A DNA stretch of 64,000 bases from Dactylosporangium siamense. Lineage in GTDB: Bacteria > Actinomycetota > Actinomycetes > Mycobacteriales > Micromonosporaceae. Below the pieces are notes generated by a model. The model made no database searches. It was not told where the DNA came from and saw only the letters and a list, made by a program, of their open reading frames with translations. Position numbers and translations under genes: made by a program. Each line of letters opens with the position of its first letter. Position 1 is the stretch's first letter. The DNA is taken from NCBI RefSeq assembly GCF_016862795.1, contig NZ_BONQ01000060.1, positions 1 through 64,000 of the forward strand, given 5' to 3'. This document shows, in pieces, positions 8,166 through 15,247 of this stretch.

Positions 8166-9434
8166 TTGAGGATCGCGATCGTGTCGGTGCACGCGAGCCC
8201 TCTCGCACTCGGGGGTTCGGGCACCGGCGGCCAGCACACCCACGTCACCGCGCTCGCCGAGGCGCTCGGACGCCGCGGGCACGACGTGCGGGTCTACACC
8301 CGCCGGGACGGCGCCGCCCCCGACGACGTGGTCAGGACCGTGGACGGGTACACCGTCGAGCACGTGCCGGCCGGCCCCGCGGAGGAGCTGCCCGTCGACG
8401 CGCTGCTGCCGCACGTCGGTGACTTCGGCCGGTGGCTCGCCGCGCACTGGCGCGACGACGCGGCCCGCCCCGACGTCATCCACGGCCACTTCTGGCTCAG
8501 CGGGCTCGCCGCCCTCACCGCCACCGCCGAGCACCGGATCCCGGTCGTGCAGACCTACCACGGGCTCGGCACGGTCAAGCGGCGCCTGCTCAAGGACCAC
8601 GACAGCAGCCCCGAGGCCCGGGTCGGCCTGGAACGCACCCTCGGCACGATGGTCGACCGGGTCGTCGCGCAGTGCGAGGACGAGGTCACCGAGCTCGGCC
8701 GGATGGGCATCCGCCGCGCCGACACGGTGATCGTGCCGTCCGGCGTCGACGGTGAGCGGTTCGCGCCCAGCGGTCCCCGCGCCGACCATCTGCGGGCCGG
8801 GATGCGCCGCATCCTCAGCGTCGGGCCGCTCCTGCCCCGCAAGGGCTTCGCCGACCTCGTCGAGGCGCTGCGCCGGGTCCCCGGTGCCGAGCTCGTCGTC
8901 GTCGGGGGACCGGCACCGGACCGGATCGACCGTGACCCGGAGGCGCGGCGGCTGATGGAGCTCGCCGACCGGTGCGGCGTCGGTGACCGGGTCCGGCTGG
9001 TCGGCGCGGTGCCGCAGCAGGACCTGCCCGGCTGGTACCGCTCGGCCGACGTCCTCGCGTGCGCGCCCTGGTACGAACCGTTCGGCCTCACGCCCCTGGA
9101 GGCGATGTCGTGCGGGGTGCCGGTCGTCGCGTACGAGGTCGGCGGCATCGGGGAGAGCGTCATCGACAACGTGACCGGCCTGCTGGTGCCGCCGCGGGAC
9201 GTGCCGGCGATGGCGGCCGCGCTGCGCGGGCTGCTCGGCGACGAGGTGCGCCGGATGAGCTACGCCAGCGCCGCGATCGACCGGGTCCGCTCCCGGTACA
9301 CCTGGGAACGCACCGCCATCGACGTCGAACGGGTCTACCGGGCGGTGACCGGCGAGGGCGCCACGACCGGCGACGCCGAGACCGACGCCGACGCGGACGC
9401 CGAGGACGAGGCGCTCACCGACGTCACTTCGTAA
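8166..9434 (+). CDS. GT4-family glycosyltransferase
   Basis: A 422-residue GT-B fold transferase of the GT4 (RfaB/WbuB-like) class, which moves a sugar from a nucleotide-sugar donor. The N-terminal domain opens with the usual Arg-Ile-Ala-Ile-Val-Ser strand and the Gly-Gly-Ser-Gly-Thr-Gly-Gly-Gln loop. The C-terminal donor domain has the E-x7-E motif in Glu-Pro-Phe-Gly-Leu-Thr-Pro-Leu-Glu-Ala-Met. The last 20 residues are an acidic Asp/Ala repeat tail. TTG 8166 is chosen because the family begins with this strand; there is no strong ribosome site. The acceptor is unknown. It is divergent from the phosphatase gene with 93 bases between them. Confidence 0.88.
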   Translation: MRIAIVSVHASPLALGGSGTGGQHTHVTALAEALGRRGHDVRVYTRRDGAAPDDVVRTVDGYTVEHVPAGPAEELPVDALLPHVGDFGRWLAAHWRDDAARPDVIHGHFWLSGLAALTATAEHRIPVVQTYHGLGTVKRRLLKDHDSSPEARVGLERTLGTMVDRVVAQCEDEVTELGRMGIRRADTVIVPSGVDGERFAPSGPRADHLRAGMRRILSVGPLLPRKGFADLVEALRRVPGAELVVVGGPAPDRIDRDPEARRLMELADRCGVGDRVRLVGAVPQQDLPGWYRSADVLACAPWYEPFGLTPLEAMSCGVPVVAYEVGGIGESVIDNVTGLLVPPRDVPAMAAALRGLLGDEVRRMSYASAAIDRVRSRYTWERTAIDVERVYRAVTGEGATTGDAETDADADAEDEALTDVTS

Positions 9435-9646
9435 CCTTGTCATCACAGGGCGATAGGCGTACGTTTGTATGACCCGCAGCATCAGCTGAACGGCTGATAG
9501 GCCGCGATCGTCAAACAGCCGCGATCGCCGGCGTCGGGTGCGCGCCGGACGCTCGAGACCAGGGCGTTCATCTGGCGAAACTCCTCCCGTGGCCGTAGCC
9601 CGCACAGTGGCGCACGGCCATGGCAGCGCAGGCAGGGGGATCCCCC

Positions 9647-10600
9647 ATGACCGCCACCGCCCACCGTCCCGTGACCAAGCCCGCCACCACCCGCCGCCGG
9701 ACCGCGAAACCCGCTCCGAAACCCGCCGCGAACCCCGCCGCGAAACCCGCCGCGAAACCCGCCGTGCAGCAGGCGCCGCAGCCGGTCACGCAACCGGTCG
9801 TCGCCGCCCCGCCCGGCCGTGGGCGCAACCGCGGCCAGCACCGCGACGGCGAGGTCGAGGCGCACACGCTGCTGCTGCTCCTGGCCGACCTGCCCGCCGG
9901 CAGTCCCGCCCGGGAGCGCACCCGCGCCCGGATCATCGAGCTGCACCTGCCGCTCGCCGAGTACCTCTCCCGCCGGTTCCGCAACCGCGGCGAACCCCTC
10001 GACGACCTGAACCAGGTCGCCAACGTCGGCCTCATCAAGTCCGTCGACGGGTTCGACCCGACCCGCGGCGCCGCGTTCACCAGCTACGCCATCCCGATGA
10101 TCGTCGGCGAGCTCAAGCGGCACTTCCGTGACAAGGGCTGGGACGTGCGCGTGCCCCGCCGCCTGCAGGAGCTGCGCCTGGAGATCTCCAAGATCTCCGG
10201 CGACCTCGCGCAGGACCTCGGCCGCTCCCCGACCGTTGCCGACCTGGCGGCGAAGCTCGGCGTGAGCGAGGAGGACGTCATCGAGGGCATCGAGTCCGGG
10301 CACGCCTACCGGGCCCTGTCGATCAACGCGCCGGCCAACGGCGACGAGGCGGGCGCCGAGCTCGCCGATCTCCTCGGCGGCGTCGACCGTGACCTGGAGG
10401 CAGTCGACGACCGGGAGTCGCTGCGGCCGCTGATCGTCCAGCTGCCGGAGCGCGAACAGAAGATCATCGCGATGCGGTTCTTCGGCAACCTGACCCAGAC
10501 CCAGATCGCCGACCGGCTCGGCATCTCCCAGATGCACGTCTCCCGGCTGCTCGCGCACGCCCTGACCCACCTGCGCGGCGCCCTGGTGACGCCGCTGTGA
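9647..10600 (+). CDS. RNA polymerase sigma factor, SigB/SigF/SigG type
   Basis: A 317-residue group 3 sigma factor of the stress/sporulation subfamily. Region 2 has the Asp-Leu-Asn-Gln-Val-Ala-Asn-Val-Gly-Leu-Ile-Lys run and Phe-Thr-Ser-Tyr-Ala-Ile-Pro-Met-Ile-Val-Gly-Glu-Leu-Lys-Arg. Region 4 ends in a helix-turn-helix with Thr-Gln-Ile-Ala-Asp-Arg-Leu-Gly-Ile-Ser-Gln-Met-His-Val-Ser-Arg. Before region 2 lies a 60-residue Ala/Pro/Lys-rich tail with Lys-Pro-Ala-Ala repeats, longer than usual. ATG 9647 is chosen over ATG 9620 because GGGGGA sits 6 nt upstream. These factors are normally held by an anti-sigma kinase, which is not in the window; the nearby PP2C protein may belong to the same pathway (inference). 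The stop codon lies in an 11-bp tandem repeat. Confidence 0.92.
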   Translation: MTATAHRPVTKPATTRRRTAKPAPKPAANPAAKPAAKPAVQQAPQPVTQPVVAAPPGRGRNRGQHRDGEVEAHTLLLLLADLPAGSPARERTRARIIELHLPLAEYLSRRFRNRGEPLDDLNQVANVGLIKSVDGFDPTRGAAFTSYAIPMIVGELKRHFRDKGWDVRVPRRLQELRLEISKISGDLAQDLGRSPTVADLAAKLGVSEEDVIEGIESGHAYRALSINAPANGDEAGAELADLLGGVDRDLEAVDDRESLRPLIVQLPEREQKIIAMRFFGNLTQTQIADRLGISQMHVSRLLAHALTHLRGALVTPL

Positions 10601-10651
10601 CGCCGCTGTGACGCCGCTGTGACGCCGCTGTGACGCCGCTGTGACGCCGCT
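10586..10651 (+). repeat. 11-bp tandem repeat (x6) over a stop codon
   Basis: GTGACGCCGCT is repeated six times without error. The sigma-factor TGA stop (10598-10600) lies in the second unit and every unit carries a TGA. The 11-bp period shifts frame at each unit. Confidence 0.92.
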
Positions 10652-10669
10652 GTAGGCGGGGGAAGAGAC

Positions 10670-11422
10670 CTAGGCGGGGGTCAGCACCGAGGACAACTGG
10701 TACACGTTGTAGGCCTGCTTGATCACCGGGTGGGCGACGTTGCGGACGGGAACACCGCCGGGCGTCGTCCCCCGCTCCGATCCGGCGTGCGCGTGCCCGT
10801 GGACCGCGAGACCCACCCCGGGCGTCGCGTCGATGGCCTGCGCCAGGTGGTACGAACCGAGGAACGGGTAGATCTCCAGCGGCTCGCCCAGCAGCGTGTC
10901 CGGCACCGGCGAATAATGCGTCAACGCGATCCGCACGTCGCAGTCGAGCTCGGCCAGGGCGGTCCCGAACCGTTCGGCCGCCTCGCGGCCGTGCCGGGTG
11001 AACGCCTTCATCTCCGGTTCGCCGAACTCGCTGGCGCACGCCCCCGCGAACCCGCCGCCGAACCCCTTCGCCCCGGCGACACCGACGCGCACGTCACCGA
11101 CCCGCAGGACGGTGCCTGAGTGCTCCAGGACGGTGATCCCGCCGTCCTCGAGGGCCTTCGTCACCTCGGCCTGCTGGTCGCAGTGGTAGTCGTGGTTGCC
11201 GAGGATCGCGATCACCGGTACGGCCAGCCCGCCGAACTCCTGGGCCACGCACCGCGCCTCCTCGGCCGTGCCGTGCCGGGTCAGGTCGCCGGCGAGCAGC
11301 AGCATGTCGGCCTTGTCGCCGACATGTTCGAGGGCCGGCCGGTACCGGCCGAGCACGTCGGCGTCGAGGTGGACGTCGCCGACCGCGGCGACTCTGACGC
11401 AACCTTCGGCTTCGGACGTCAT
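10670..11422 (-). CDS. Calcineurin-like metallophosphoesterase
   Basis: A 250-residue binuclear-metal phosphoesterase. The full motif set is visible: Gly-Asp-Val-His near residue 15, Gly-Asp-Leu-Thr near 45, Gly-Asn-His-Asp near 75, a Thr-His-Tyr near 167 and Gly-His-Ala-His near 210. There is no signal peptide, so it acts in the cytoplasm; the substrate is unknown. The start overlaps the stop of the upstream BON-like gene by 4 nt (ATGA). It is the last gene of a minus-strand run that begins with the hemerythrin gene. TAGGCGGGGG at its stop recurs about 20 bp further on, another repeat at a stop codon. Confidence 0.9.
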   Translation of the reverse strand: MTSEAEGCVRVAAVGDVHLDADVLGRYRPALEHVGDKADMLLLAGDLTRHGTAEEARCVAQEFGGLAVPVIAILGNHDYHCDQQAEVTKALEDGGITVLEHSGTVLRVGDVRVGVAGAKGFGGGFAGACASEFGEPEMKAFTRHGREAAERFGTALAELDCDVRIALTHYSPVPDTLLGEPLEIYPFLGSYHLAQAIDATPGVGLAVHGHAHAGSERGTTPGGVPVRNVAHPVIKQAYNVYQLSSVLTPA

Positions 11423-11664
11423 AGTTCCTCCACGTCTTGCGGCTCCTGGACCCTGGTGAGCCCGATGTTGCAGCGCACCGGCAGGTCCGGGAACGCCTCG
11501 GCGACCACCCGGCAGATCAGGTCGCGGCGTTCGGCGCTCTCCACCTCGCCGACGAGGCTGACACCGTCGCCGGCCCGCACGATCCGGATGCCCTGTTCGG
11601 AGATCCGGGCGTCCTCGATCAGCAGCTGGTGCAGCTCGCTCTCGACGTGCTGGTCAATGATCAC
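11419..11664 (-). CDS. Small BON-domain-like protein
   Basis: An 81-residue protein with the layout of a single BON domain: an amphipathic helix (His-Val-Glu-Ser-Glu-Leu-His-Gln-Leu-Leu), an Ile-Arg-Ile-Val strand, the Gly-Val-Ser-Leu-Val-Gly-Glu-Val-Glu turn and a second helix followed by a strand. BON domains often bind membranes or partner proteins. No signal peptide is present. It overlaps the metallophosphoesterase start and follows the nucleotidyltransferase gene by 10 nt, so it is probably translated from the same message. The domain call is by eye. Confidence 0.7.
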   Translation of the reverse strand: MIIDQHVESELHQLLIEDARISEQGIRIVRAGDGVSLVGEVESAERRDLICRVVAEAFPDLPVRCNIGLTRVQEPQDVEEL

Positions 11665-11674
11665 GAGTGCCTCC

Positions 11675-12274
11675 TCACAGGGAAGCGGCGAGGGCGCTGG
11701 TCTCGTCCAGCGACATCACGCCGAGGCGGTCGATCAAGAACAGGAAAGCATGCGCGTACGGGGAGTGGGCCGTTTCCCGGTAGACGCGGGGCCAGTCGAT
11801 CTGCTCGCGCAGCGACCGCGCGACCGGCAGCCCACGGGCGTAGTCGCAGTAGTGCGCCGACCACGTCAGCACCTTGTGGATCATCAGTTCGGTCGCGGAC
11901 AGCACCGGCATGTGGCACGCGTTGACGGCGATCACGTCGGTGTCGGCGAGGGTCGCGTCCGTCACCGGCCGCTGCACCGGGCAGAAGATGAAGTCGATCA
12001 GGTTCTCTTGATCCCCGACCGGGTCGAACGCCTTCACCAGCCAGCCCTCGGGCGGCACCTCCCCGCGGAACCCGACCTCCGCGAGGGCGGTCAGGACCCG
12101 TTCGGCGTCCTCGGCCTTGATGAGGAAGTCGATGTCGTGGTCGACGGACTCGCCGCCGCGCGCGTAGACGGCGAAGCTGCCGGCCAGGCAGAACGGGATC
12201 CCCGAGTCCTTCAAGTGATACGCGGCGCGCTTCAGCGTGGCGATCAGCGGCTGCCTGTCTTCCGGAACTGCCAT
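11675..12274 (-). CDS. Nucleotidyltransferase-fold protein
   Basis: A 199-residue member of the minimal nucleotidyltransferase/AbiEii-like group. The signature Ala-Gly-Ser-Phe-Ala-Val-Tyr-Ala-Arg-Gly-Gly-Glu-Ser and the following Asp-His-Asp-Ile-Asp-Phe-Leu (residues about 31-53) give the Gly-Ser and the paired Asp residues. Such proteins add a nucleotide to a partner or small molecule, or serve as antitoxin/toxin components. No partner kinase or toxin gene is adjacent, so a toxin role is not supported. It sits in the hemerythrin-BON-phosphoesterase run. Confidence 0.78.
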   Translation of the reverse strand: MAVPEDRQPLIATLKRAAYHLKDSGIPFCLAGSFAVYARGGESVDHDIDFLIKAEDAERVLTALAEVGFRGEVPPEGWLVKAFDPVGDQENLIDFIFCPVQRPVTDATLADTDVIAVNACHMPVLSATELMIHKVLTWSAHYCDYARGLPVARSLREQIDWPRVYRETAHSPYAHAFLFLIDRLGVMSLDETSALAASL

Positions 12275-12296
12275 AAATAGCGGCTTACCCGTCTGG

Positions 12297-12671
12297 TCAT
12301 TCCGTCACACGCACCGATTGCGGCAGCCGCGGGAAGAGTTCGGTCTCCTCCTCCTGGACGTGTTCCCGGACCGCCTCCAGCAGCGCGGCCAGCAGCGGCC
12401 GGAACTCGGGGTCCACGTCGTTGAGCTCGGTCAGCCGCGCCACGAGGTCGTGGATGCGGTGGTGCTCGGCGGCCTCGTATTCGGCGAGCTCCGCCGGCAG
12501 GTGGCCGTGCAGCAGCCGCTCCTCGGTCGCGGTGTGTGCGGCCAGCGTGGTGACCGCGGCGTCGAGGGCGGTCCGCCGCGCGGCCGGCGACCGCGCCGTC
12601 TCGATGTCGGCGAACAGTGACTCGAGCCGGCGGTGTTCGGCGACGAGCAGGCCGACGAGGTCCTGCACCAT
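12297..12671 (-). CDS. Hemerythrin HHE-domain protein
   Basis: A 124-residue four-helix non-haem di-iron protein. The expected ligands are visible: His in Ala-Glu-His-Arg-Arg, His and Glu in His-Thr-Ala-Thr-Glu-Glu, His-His in the centre, and the C-terminal His-Val-Gln-Glu-Glu-Glu. Family members sense or carry O2, NO or iron. It is the probable first gene of the minus-strand run down to the phosphoesterase. It lies only 0.5 kb from the arginine/NO-synthase locus, which makes a link to NO tempting but unproven. Confidence 0.88.
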   Translation of the reverse strand: MVQDLVGLLVAEHRRLESLFADIETARSPAARRTALDAAVTTLAAHTATEERLLHGHLPAELAEYEAAEHHRIHDLVARLTELNDVDPEFRPLLAALLEAVREHVQEEETELFPRLPQSVRVTE

Positions 12672-12813
12672 GGTCAGCTCCCCAGATTCCGTGGCTCAGG
12701 CATGCGTTGGCGTACCCGGCGCGCCACCCGGCTAACCGTCATGCAGCAGACTTGATCGATATGGGCGTGTCGGGCTTCCGCCGGGGTTGGCACGTGTGTT
12801 CGAATGTCTCCTC

Positions 12814-13029
12814 ATGGAGCGTAGGAAACACTGGTGGAACGGCACCTGGGGGCGGTTCGCCCGCCGCGACATCTATCTGTTCGAGGACGCCGGTCACTGG
12901 TGGGTCGAGTCCCGTGAGGGCGGCGCCGAGGGGCGCGTGCGCACCTACGAGTTCGACGCCGAGGAGCCCGCGATGGACTGCGTCTCGGGGCTGCTCGCCC
13001 AGCCGGGGGACTGGCGGGAGCTGCGCTGA
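12814..13029 (+). CDS. Small Trp-rich hypothetical protein
   Basis: A 71-residue protein that starts Met-Glu-Arg-Arg-Lys-His-Trp-Trp-Asn-Gly-Thr-Trp-Gly-Arg-Phe. It has aromatic-rich beta-like segments (Tyr-Leu-Phe-Glu-Asp, His-Trp-Trp-Val-Glu) and a helical end. I believe it belongs to a small actinobacterial family of unknown function. It has no signal or membrane segment. ATG 12814 is used because the Trp-rich part begins there; an in-frame TTG at 12787 is less likely. Confidence 0.65.
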   Translation: MERRKHWWNGTWGRFARRDIYLFEDAGHWWVESREGGAEGRVRTYEFDAEEPAMDCVSGLLAQPGDWRELR

Positions 13030-13184
13030 GCGTGCCCGTGGCGGGCGGCGTCGACCGTGAGCCGGGTGGCGGCAACCGTGCTGCACCCGGTTGACGCAAC
13101 GAATCGCTGTTCGCTGGTCGTACCAGACAAGGAAAACGCGACAACAAGCAATTTTCCGCAATGGAACGCTGAGCTCGGCCCGCC

Positions 13185-13197
13185 TAGGTTTGATCGC
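13185..13197 (+). promoter_or_regulatory. Leaderless promoter -10 box of the arginine operon
   Basis: TAGGTT at 13185-13190 fits the actinobacterial TANNNT -10 pattern and ends 7 nt before the ATG at 13198. With that spacing transcription would begin at the start codon. No ribosome-binding site precedes the gene, which agrees. Upstream, 13131-13160 is unusually AT-rich for this genome. Confidence 0.5.
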
Positions 13198-13989
13198 ATG
13201 AGCCGTCGCTACCTGATGTGTCGACCCACGTACTTCGCCGTTGACTACGCGATCAACCCCTGGATGGACCCGACCGCGCCCGTCGACGCCGGCCTCGCCG
13301 TCGCACAGTGGACCAGGCTGCACGAGCTCTACCTGTCGCTCGGCCACACCGTCGACCTCATCGACCCGCTGCCCGGGCTGCCCGACATGGTGTTCGCCGC
13401 CAACGGCGCCACCGTCGTGGACGGCACCGTCTACGGCGCCCAGTTCCGCCACCCGGAGCGCGCCGACGAGGGCCCCGCCTACCTGGCGTGGTTCGACCAG
13501 CACGGCTTCGACGTGCACGCGGCGAAGAGCGTCAACGAGGGCGAAGGCGACATCCTCCTCGCCGGGGAGCACCTCCTCGCCGGCACCGGCCTGCGCACCG
13601 AGCTCGCCGCGCACGCCGAGGCCCAGGAACTGTTCGGCCGGCCCGTGATCACCCTGCAGCTCGTCGACCCGCGCTACTACCACCTCGACACCGCGCTCAC
13701 GGTCCTGTCGCCGACCAACGTCGCCTACTACCCGGGCGCGTTCTCGCCCGGCAGCCAGGCGGTGCTGCGCCGGCTGTACCCGGACGCCGTCATCGCCACC
13801 GCCGCCGACGCCGCCGTCCTCGGCCTCAACGCCGTCAGCGACGGCCACCGCGTCGTCCTGCCGTCCGCCGCCACCCGCCTCGCCGGAGCGCTAGCGTCGA
13901 AAGGGTTCCAGCCGGTGCCGGTCGACGTGTCGGAACTGCACAAGGCCGGTGGCGGACCGAAGTGCTGCACGCTGGAGGTGCGCGCATGA
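13198..13989 (+). CDS. DDAH/arginine-dihydrolase-type guanidino hydrolase
   Basis: A 263-residue member of the guanidino-group-modifying superfamily, commonly annotated dimethylargininase. It opens with Met-Cys-Arg-Pro-Thr-Tyr-Phe-Ala-Val-Asp-Tyr-Ala-Ile-Asn-Pro-Trp-Met and has Asn20, Asn69 (Phe-Ala-Ala-Asn-Gly-Ala), His162 (Tyr-Tyr-His-Leu-Asp-Thr) and the catalytic Cys at 256/257 (Lys-Cys-Cys-Thr-Leu-Glu). As I recall it, two such Asn residues mark arginine dihydrolase (ArgZ/AgrE), which converts arginine to ornithine, CO2 and 2 NH3, rather than true DDAH, which makes citrulline. The stop overlaps the rocD start (ATGA); ornithine is the RocD substrate, so the dihydrolase reaction fits better. 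The family is firm; the exact reaction is inferred. Confidence 0.85.
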   Translation: MSRRYLMCRPTYFAVDYAINPWMDPTAPVDAGLAVAQWTRLHELYLSLGHTVDLIDPLPGLPDMVFAANGATVVDGTVYGAQFRHPERADEGPAYLAWFDQHGFDVHAAKSVNEGEGDILLAGEHLLAGTGLRTELAAHAEAQELFGRPVITLQLVDPRYYHLDTALTVLSPTNVAYYPGAFSPGSQAVLRRLYPDAVIATAADAAVLGLNAVSDGHRVVLPSAATRLAGALASKGFQPVPVDVSELHKAGGGPKCCTLEVRA

Positions 13990-15197
13990 CCACCGCTCTT
14001 ACCGGACACACCGGTCATCTCGTCGATCAGGCCGAGCGCTGGACCGCGCACAACTACCACCCGCTGCCCGTCGTCCTCGCCTCCGGTGAGGGCGCCTGGG
14101 TCACCGACGTCGACGGCCGCCGCTACCTGGACTGCCTCGCCGGCTACTCCGCGCTCAACTTCGGCCACCGCCACCCGGCGTTGATCGCTGCCGCGCACGA
14201 GCAGCTGGACCGGATCACGCTGACCAGCCGCGCGTTCCTGCACGACCAGTTCGGCCCGTTCTGCCAGGAGCTCGCGGAGCTGTGCGGCAAGGACCTGGTC
14301 CTGCCGATGAACACCGGTGCCGAGGCCGTCGAGACCGCGATCAAGGTGGCCCGCAAGTGGGGCTACAAGGTCAAGGGCGTCCCCGACGGCCAGGCCACCA
14401 TCGTTGTGGCCGCCGACAACTTCCATGGCCGCACCACCACGATCATCAGCTTCTCCACGGACCCGGACGCGCGCGCCGACTTCGGCCCGTACACGCCCGG
14501 CTTCCGGATCGTGCCGTACGGCGACCTGGCCGCCCTCGCCGACGCCGTCGACGACACCACCGTCGCCGTGCTCATCGAACCCATCCAGGGCGAGGCCGGC
14601 GTGCTCGTCCCGCCCGGCGACTACCTGCCCGGCGTCCGGCAGCTGTGCACGTCGCGCAACGTGCTCTTCATCGCCGACGAGGTCCAGTCCGGCCTCGGCC
14701 GCACCGGCGAGACCTTCGCCTCCACCCCGGTCGTCCCCGACATGTACGTGCTGGGCAAGGCACTCGGCGGCGGCATCGTGCCCGTGTCGGCGATCGCGGC
14801 CTCACACGACATCCTCGGCGTCCTGCGCCCCGGCGAGCACGGCTCCACGTTCGGCGGCAACCCCCTCGCGTGCGCCGTCGCCCGCGCCGTCATCGCCCTG
14901 CTGAACACCGGCGAACCCCAGGCGAACGCCAGGACCGTCGGCACCCACCTGCACGATCGCCTCAACGCCCTCGTCGGCCACGGCCTGACCGCCGTCCGCG
15001 GGCGCGGCCTGTGGGCGGGCATCGACATCGACCCCGCGCTGATGACGGGCCGGCAGGCGTGCGAGGCGCTGATGGCCCACGGTGTCCTGGCGAAGGACAC
15101 CCACGGCTCGACGCTGCGGTTCGCCCCGCCGCTGCTGGTGAGCAAGCAGGAAGTGGACGTGGCCGTCAACGCGCTGACCGTGGTGCTGAAGGGCTGA
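13986..15197 (+). CDS. rocD: Ornithine aminotransferase
   Basis: A 403-residue class-III PLP aminotransferase that converts ornithine and 2-oxoglutarate to glutamate semialdehyde (pyrroline-5-carboxylate) and glutamate. The substrate/cofactor motifs are clear: Asn-Thr-Gly-Ala-Glu-Ala-Val-Glu-Thr-Ala-Ile-Lys near residue 105, Phe-His-Gly-Arg-Thr near 143, Asp-Glu-Val-Gln-Ser-Gly-Leu-Gly-Arg-Thr near 233, and the PLP Lys in Gly-Lys-Ala-Leu-Gly-Gly-Gly near 260. The product is cytoplasmic. The start overlaps the stop of the upstream guanidino hydrolase, so the two form an arginine-to-glutamate route. A strong hairpin follows the stop. Confidence 0.92.
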   Translation: MTTALTGHTGHLVDQAERWTAHNYHPLPVVLASGEGAWVTDVDGRRYLDCLAGYSALNFGHRHPALIAAAHEQLDRITLTSRAFLHDQFGPFCQELAELCGKDLVLPMNTGAEAVETAIKVARKWGYKVKGVPDGQATIVVAADNFHGRTTTIISFSTDPDARADFGPYTPGFRIVPYGDLAALADAVDDTTVAVLIEPIQGEAGVLVPPGDYLPGVRQLCTSRNVLFIADEVQSGLGRTGETFASTPVVPDMYVLGKALGGGIVPVSAIAASHDILGVLRPGEHGSTFGGNPLACAVARAVIALLNTGEPQANARTVGTHLHDRLNALVGHGLTAVRGRGLWAGIDIDPALMTGRQACEALMAHGVLAKDTHGSTLRFAPPLLVSKQEVDVAVNALTVVLKG

Positions 15198-15210
15198 AGA
15201 GACTGGACGT

Positions 15211-15241
15211 GCGGCTCAGGAGGCGTCTCCTCCTGAGCCGC
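15211..15241. terminator. Bidirectional terminator between rocD and nos
   Basis: A perfect 13-bp stem, GCGGCTCAGGAGG at 15211-15223 with its complement at 15229-15241, closes a 5-nt loop. It lies 14 nt after the rocD stop and 6 nt after the nos stop on the other strand, so it can serve both convergent genes. Confidence 0.85.
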
Positions 15242-15247
15242 ATGCCG

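Noticed and set aside
9481-9498. Short hairpin ATCAGC-tgaacg-GCTGAT as terminator of the GT4 gene
   Set aside because: The stem is only 6 bp with no U-tract, too weak to list as a terminator in this GC context.
8073-9605. Extension of the ANTAR/PP2C frame to 1380 codons
   Set aside because: The extra N-terminal part is antisense to the GT4 gene and has shadow composition; the real protein begins at 8072 or 7976.
11675-12671. Toxin-antitoxin pair formed by the nucleotidyltransferase and a neighbour
   Set aside because: The adjacent genes are hemerythrin and BON-like, not HEPN or kinase toxins, and the gene is twice the size of a MNT antitoxin.
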